Made by a program: the position numbers and the translations under genes. A stretch of DNA of 64,000 nucleotides from Hofstenia miamia. Its lineage: Eukaryota; Xenacoelomorpha; Acoela. The notes beneath the pieces are model-generated. The model searched no databases and was not told the origin of the DNA. It was given only the letters and a program-made list of their open reading frames with translations. The DNA lies in the NCBI GenBank assembly GCA_004352715.1, contig SCFE01000024.1, forward strand, positions 2,158,616 to 2,222,615, given 5' to 3'. Position 1 is the stretch's first letter, and the number at the start of each line of letters is the position of its first letter. This document shows, in pieces, positions 58,441 through 64,000 of the stretch.

Positions 58441-60299
58441 AGAACTTTGAGATCGACATAGCATAGATTTTTGACAAAATGTACAAAATTTATCAAATAT
58501 ATCAAAATTTAGTTTTTTCTTAAAAAGCAGTTGTTTATTAAGTTGTAATTTAGGCTACGTGATAAAAATTATACTTCTTTTCATGAAAAATATTCAGATA
58601 AATATTTTAATAGACCTATGATAAAATTTCGATTGACCCATCTAATGTTATCTTTATACCTCATTCATGCTTAATTTTTTAAAATGTAAACAATTGTAAG
58701 TACTGCTGTCTACCTAATTAATAAACAGTTTCAAATTATATAAGCATTGGATTTAAAATAATTTTAGACATTATCAATATTATTTTCAGGTCATATGATA
58801 CTACAATTCCTTCTAAGCACACATTTTTTTGCAAGTTGAAAAATTTATACTATTATCACAAGTTCGTTTGTTAATTTAGTTTTCCCAACTTATACATTTA
58901 TGTAAATAATACGATTTATTAATCGCCAGCTCTGGTAAAAATGATAAAATGAAATCAATACTTTTTCAAGCGGTTTTCTCATTGAATTCAAGCATAAATT
59001 GTTTATCTCACAATATGTGAGTAGAAAAACCGGATGTTTGCCAAAAAAAATTTACAAACAAAGAGAACCACCATATCACTTTGTAGTTACAAATTTATTA
59101 TATTTATTTATTAATCAAAAGCTTTGAGCTCATAATCAGATGGAGCAAATTTCATATCAACTTGTATGAGTTGTTGCAGGTACATATCCGATTTTGTAAA
59201 CTTCAATACAGCATTGAGGTATTTTTATTTAAATTCAATTACGGCATTTTAAAAATGTCGAGCAGTTTTAACATGCTCACAACTCCATATTACAAGCCGA
59301 AACCAATCCGAACCGTTTATAAACCAAGCCGATTGCAACTCTGATTAATGCAGTACTAAGTTCTTATTTTCATTGCAGCCAAGTGATGATTCCCTCTAGT
59401 TGCTGAATAAAAAATTATTAATGAGATATTCTAGTAATTTATTTTTGAAACGGTGAACCTGCATTATTCATTAATAGCAAATGATATATTATTAGTACCA
59501 ATTTGAATTTGCTTAAGGAAAAATGCAACTGTCAATGTCAAAATCCCAAGTATATTTCAGTGCAAATTTTGTTTAATTGTTGGTAAACTATCTAAATAAT
59601 TGTATCAATTTGATTGAATTTTTGTTTTTGATGCCTGTTTGACACGACACAAGGCTAGCACTGTACGTTAAATATCAATTTGTCGATTTAAGTGAGCTTT
59701 TGCTAAATGCAATGTGAATATTGAATAAAGATATTACATAACAATTTTAGTTTAGAAAAAAGTTCAAAATTGAAAAAAAGGAGCATACTTAGAAAGAAAA
59801 AAACTGAAAATTTAGCGAAAGATTCTGAGTGCTTATCTGCGTTTTTCAAAATTTTGCCATTTTACTAAAGCAGTAATGGTCACAATTTTTGTATTTTGGG
59901 ATGCAACCGCTCCATCCACTCCAAGGCAGATAAGTCCCTGTATATTTCGACAAAACTTTTTGATATACATTAGTGAATACGTTTAAAATTGATACATTCT
60001 GATGATTTTGCCAATGCAAAAAAAAGAAATAGTTGACTTATATTTCTTTCAATCTAAAATGCTTGATCCTTAACACCTTTGTATATTCAAATATGGATAA
60101 GTTATTGTATTCTGGGGAAAACTCAATTAACCATCCATTATGTTTCATTAATTTTATTAATGTTAATTATCACGGATTCCTCCAATTTGTTCTTCGTATG
60201 TGAACTTCTTTTATCATATGGTAGCCAAGGCAAATCCCAGAAATATATGCATCGAAACGAGTCCACTCTTGATTAATAACCCTTGGGTAGCATTTCATT
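58441..60299. other. AT-rich intergenic sequence
   Basis: No supported gene. A 30-codon frame from the Met at 59255 (ending YYKPKPIRTVYKPSRLQL) is noted but too short to call. Confidence 0.4.
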
Positions 60300-60737
60300 T
60301 CATATGCCCCATTCATAAATCGAATAATTTCCCATCTCATTCCCAATCAACCAAACCATTATTTTATCGAAACACTCAGATAGACAATGTTTACTAGGAG
60401 AGGTTAGTATCAAGGAAGTACTTATAGATTCATCTTCACAATTCTGATTGCAAGAAAACTCTACTTGATAAAATTGAAAGTCATCACGTAGAGTTACGAA
60501 ATCTATGCAAAATCGAATGTCTGGACTGCTTCCTATTGTATGAACAGTATCAATTTTTTGCTCTGGTAGAATTCTTGTGCAATCAAAATCAAAAGTTACA
60601 TAATTGTTTTGACTATTCAATGACATATCTTTGGTAATCTTGCACATAATCTGCTTTCTTGTAACAAATTTTATGGCTTTAATTTTCAAATAGCACTTGG
60701 GATCATTTGTTTCATAAACATTCAATTTTATTGGCAT
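60300..60737 (-). CDS. Unidentified reverse-strand ORF (145 codons)
   Basis: Open from a Met at 60737 to a stop at 60300. Alternating hydrophobic/polar pattern (NYVTFDFDCTRILPEQ; DFVTLRDDFQFYQVEFSC) suggests beta strands, with several Cys. Not recognised. It may be a terminal exon of a reverse-strand gene or part of the neighbouring element. An AAAATGGCCGCC-type repeat lies just upstream at about 60880-60930. Confidence 0.35.
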   Translation of the reverse strand: MPIKLNVYETNDPKCYLKIKAIKFVTRKQIMCKITKDMSLNSQNNYVTFDFDCTRILPEQKIDTVHTIGSSPDIRFCIDFVTLRDDFQFYQVEFSCNQNCEDESISTSLILTSPSKHCLSECFDKIMVWLIGNEMGNYSIYEWGI

Positions 60738-60879
60738 AGCATTTTAGTGGGGGCCAGGTGTATGTATTTTTATCATTTCATTTCAACTTCATGCAAAAGT
60801 TTCATTGATGGTACCAAATTGTAGATATGGGTCTATGGAACAATTTTAGTTCGAGTGTCCAGCTAACAAATGTTGAAAA

Positions 60880-60930
60880 AACAAAATGGCCGCCAAAATC
60901 CAAGATGGCTGCCAAAATCAATGGTTTTAC
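60880..60930. repeat. Short tandem of AAAATGGC/CCAAGATGGC units
   Basis: Three near-copies of a 10-12 base unit (AAAATGGCCGCC, AAGATGGCTGCC) lie between the unidentified ORF and the transposon-type gene. They are probably in the latter's 3' non-coding part. Confidence 0.45.
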
Positions 60931-61222
60931 CAGTATCTATATTACTAATGACACTAGAAATATATTTTTGGTGTCTAAATATAGGTATTAGCATGTAAGG
61001 AATTCAATAAAACTAAGCTAAATATGATTCAGAACATATTTCTTCAAATACTTCAGCAAAATACCCTCAATAGTGTGTATGCCTATTATCAAAATCATTT
61101 TAAATATGAAATAAATGTAAGTCTTTATGGTCCAAATAAATTTATTTGAATTGAAAAGTAAATGCAAACATAACTGAACACAATGCAAGAAATATTGTAT
61201 TAAAAAATTTCAATTGAGCACA

Positions 61223-63998
61223 CTAAACCAAACATTTGCACTGGCACAGATGTGTACACTTTAAGTTTGCTTTGACACATTTGCAATGGTAACAAGTGCC
61301 TGAGCAAGAACACTTTACATCAAGGTGAAACACAATTTTTCCCATAGGTATTGTTGTCCATAGTGGAAAGAGTTTACCATCCTCTTCTTTCCATCCGTAG
61401 TTGGTTGGGTTTACTGAAGGCATTGTGGACATGTATGCTGACGCCCAAATGCTGGCTTGAAATATACTTCTTTTCAAATGTTGGTTCAAAGCATCACTTG
61501 TTGGGGGGATTCTCTCCACATCCCTTGTCATCTGTGAGAACAACATCAACCGTAAATGATCAACATCGTCATGCTGACATGAATGATTAGAATACAACTT
61601 ACAAACAAAGTTTGATGCTACTTCTAATAAACTAGGTGATATTTGAAACGGTGTGTCAACAATAGAGCCAAATGTCTCCAATAAGGATGGAACTTCGTGC
61701 ATTAGCATGCAACAAGATCGTTTACCCTTGAATTTGAAGGAAGAAGTGCTATCTGAACCAGTGAATGCAAGGAAAAGTGCCATTGCTTTGCATGCTGTAG
61801 TACCCAAAGTCGTGACTAATTTATTCAGGTAAATCATTTTGGTTACCTTTCCTGCTTTGAAGGAGATCCATATATTTGCTGCAGGATTCATTTCTTTGAT
61901 GACATGAAAGTTAGTGAGAAGAATGACAATAACATCAGTGTCTCCAGTATAAACCATCCCAAGGGATGAATATTTAAGAGCGTGAAGAATATGTACAAGG
62001 ACACAGATGTCAGCTTCCTCATGGTTGGATTCATCCATTATAGAGCCTTCCAGAACAATATACTTGTTCACCTGTGGTGATGTAGACAATCTTCTCCTCA
62101 GAAAAACGTTCTGATACTATCTTCTCAGATAAATTTCGAGAACAGTTCTTTCTTGTTATCTGTATTTACAAAAAACTGCCAATTTCCAGGAACCTTAGCA
62201 ATACCAGATATTCATTGTCGAATACCTGTACCTCGTTTTTCCCTTGTTCCACCTTTAATAGTTAATGGATAATACTGGTCCCAGACAATATCCAATCTTG
62301 TTGACAGACTCAAATAGTAGTTAACTCTTGGGCAGAATAATTTGTAGAAGTGAATGAATAAGTGCTCTCCATCAAGGTAATAGAGTCGTACACATTTGTT
62401 GCTTGAATCTCTTCATCAACAGTAATCATGAACTGGTTTCTAGGATAAATGACAACAGATCTGACTTTGTACAGGAGTTTAGAGATCTTTCTGATGATAA
62501 TGCTGGTGAATATGGAGAAGATTCATGTCAAAAAAACTTATTCAGATTACCATCACGACTGTGGAGAACAAGAAAAGCTTGTCCATACAGGTCAGCATGA
62601 GGCTTGAAATGTTGAACTTTCACTTTTAGAGCTGATTTCTTTGGAAACGTCTTGTTATTGCATTTAATTGGTGCAGTCAACATTGTCTTGTGTGTTTGAA
62701 GTACATTTTGTCTGAAATCTTTGTACTGTCTTAGTCTAAGAGACTCTACCTCGTAGACAGACATTGCAGCACTTGCTGACTCACAAACCTTATTATCTAA
62801 TGTTACCAAGTGACCAGTTGGGTCCTCAAATGGATTACCACATGTAAGCAATACCTCCAACAGATCTTTGACATGATGTTGAAATCAAAGCTGGGTTGCG
62901 CATCCTTCCTCATGATGGGGCAGTTCTTCAACATAATCACTGCCATGGATTCCAATAAACTCTTCCAAAACACGATTAATTTCAGGGCCTGTGATATTCC
63001 AGCGTTCAAGAAGGTCTCTATTTTCCGTCAGACCAATAATCCCACCAATACCTTTCACCTGTTTGTTTGCTTGTTCATGTGCTTGATCAATAGGGATTGC
63101 TGAGAAATGATGAGGGCTACGAGTTATTGTCCAATGACCCTTTTCAAATTCCTTCTCAATACTATCTGGTATACATTCAAGATCTCAGATTAGGACTGGA
63201 ATCCATCTAGCATAATTTTGGTGATCTAGTGCAAAAAAGAGACACAATTTCTTTCAGAGTATTCACCATGAGTCTGAACTTCATCTCTCTATGTGCCCTA
63301 ATGAAAACAAATATGGTCTGCTGAAAGTTATGTACAAGTAGCCAATATTTGAAGGTTGGACTATCTTTGGAAACTGTAACTATCCATTCATCCACACTAA
63401 TCTCTGTTACAGTTTCTTTGAAGGCCTGCTTTAGAAGAATGTCAAGCACCACCAGAGTAACTTGATGAGAGTATTGTGCTCTCATTACATTTGAGGCTTT
63501 CAAAAATGATATAGCTGCAGCATCTGTCTTTATGAAACCACACTTTTTCAGCATTTCAGGCCATTTGGATCCACGCAAAAGATTGCCCATAGTATTCCAA
63601 AGAGCCATTTCTATGTGAAGTCCACCAAGCATAACTAAAAACTTATCTTCTCCAAACTTGTCCAGAAAGGTCCATTGTATTTTTTTAGCTAGATCATACA
63701 AAGGCTGATCTACAACTAAAACAGGTAATTGCTGTGGATTAACGTGCTTGGTCATTTTCTTCACTAGTCCCATACCATGGTGAATCATTTCTGGAGTAGC
63801 AGCTTTTTCATTGAAGAGGGGCAACAGTGTCTAATCTTTCAGCATAGTGAGATGACCACATTGCTTCAATATGAGTTTCAGTGTCATAATTCATATATAT
63901 ATCATATCATTGACCTTTCCCATCCAAACTTCTTCTTGTTTTTTCTCTTGCTCAAGGGAGCATTTTCTATCATTACTAATGGGAGGATTAGTGACTAG
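61223..63998 (-). pseudogene. Broken transposon-type gene with FEN/PIN-like acidic motifs, running off the window
   Basis: Reverse-strand blocks in order: VDQPLYDLAKKIQW and GEDKFLVMLGGLHIEMALWN near 63700; SFLKASNVMRAQYSHQVTL near 63480; NPFEDPTGHLVTLDNKVCES near 62830; DIVWDQYYPLTIKGGTREKR near 62290; GIAKVPGNWQFFVNTDNKK near 62190; NHEEADICVLVHILHALKY near 62030; YTGDTDVIVILL near 61950; AFTGSDSTSSF near 61765; and a Cys-rich end CKCVKANLKCTHLCQCKC. I know this arrangement from repeated ORFs in corals, molluscs, echinoderms and fish. Shifts between 61223-62089, 62528-62860 and 63207-63824 make it a pseudogene. EAD, DTDV and TGSD resemble the metal-binding acids of FEN/PIN nucleases (inference). 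Confidence 0.65.
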
Positions 63999-64000
63999 AT

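Noticed and set aside
1-64000. tRNA, rRNA and CRISPR features
   Set aside because: No cloverleaf with a plausible T-arm was found, no rRNA-like block, and no spaced direct repeats. GTTCGAATCC-like bases near 15806 lie inside a coding exon.

Overview
This is a stretch of an AT-rich animal (metazoan, non-vertebrate) genome. The reasons are GT-AG introns with consistent phases, (TA)n microsatellites, scaffold gaps (one of exactly 1000 N) and a dense mix of cut-and-paste and LINE elements: hAT, piggyBac, mariner/Tc1, P/THAP9-like and others. I cannot name the species. A short TTAGGG run fits a non-insect, non-nematode animal but does not prove it.

One host gene runs along the + strand from before position 3617 to a stop at 56638. 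I can support 34 exons. Nearly all join in phase, giving about 1760 codons with the 5' end missing. The amino-terminal half looks globular-helical, the carboxyl part (exons at 48397-55526) is strongly coiled-coil, and the tail is basic and Ser/Thr-rich. It resembles a conserved, possibly cilium-related coiled-coil protein of the CCDC162/C6orf183 type. That name is a weak guess, so no symbol is given.

The introns are where the transposons sit. Before the first exon is a broken LINE (350-3440). Intron 9638-15228 holds a 385-bp hAT MITE with a perfect 8-bp target duplication. Next to it is a 4.3-kb DNA element set inside a (TA)n tract, which itself carries an internally deleted piggyBac. Intron 17349-34511 is swollen to 17 kb. 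A hAT-type terminus at 18556 and its partner at 33652 are flanked by the same 8 bases (ACATAGAG), so about 15.1 kb appears to lie within one insertion site. It contains a hAT transposase fragment, a mariner remnant, a P/THAP9-like element, LINE pieces and an 886-bp duplication that looks like an assembly error. Intron 34773-39937 contains a second, longer LINE. Intron 45435-48396 holds an internally deleted mariner and a small element again bounded by (TA)n. Intron 49170-54145 holds a mariner pseudogene and the TTAGGG run.

Downstream of the gene are a reverse-strand LINE reverse-transcriptase fragment (57590-58440), an unidentified reverse-strand ORF (60300-60737) and, to the window end, a broken reverse-strand transposon-type gene (61223-63998). 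That family is widespread in aquatic invertebrates and fish, and its DTD and TGSD motifs recall FEN/PIN nucleases. No RNA gene, CRISPR array or bacterial feature was seen. I found no convincing undescribed functional system; the most interesting material is the nested transposon architecture.
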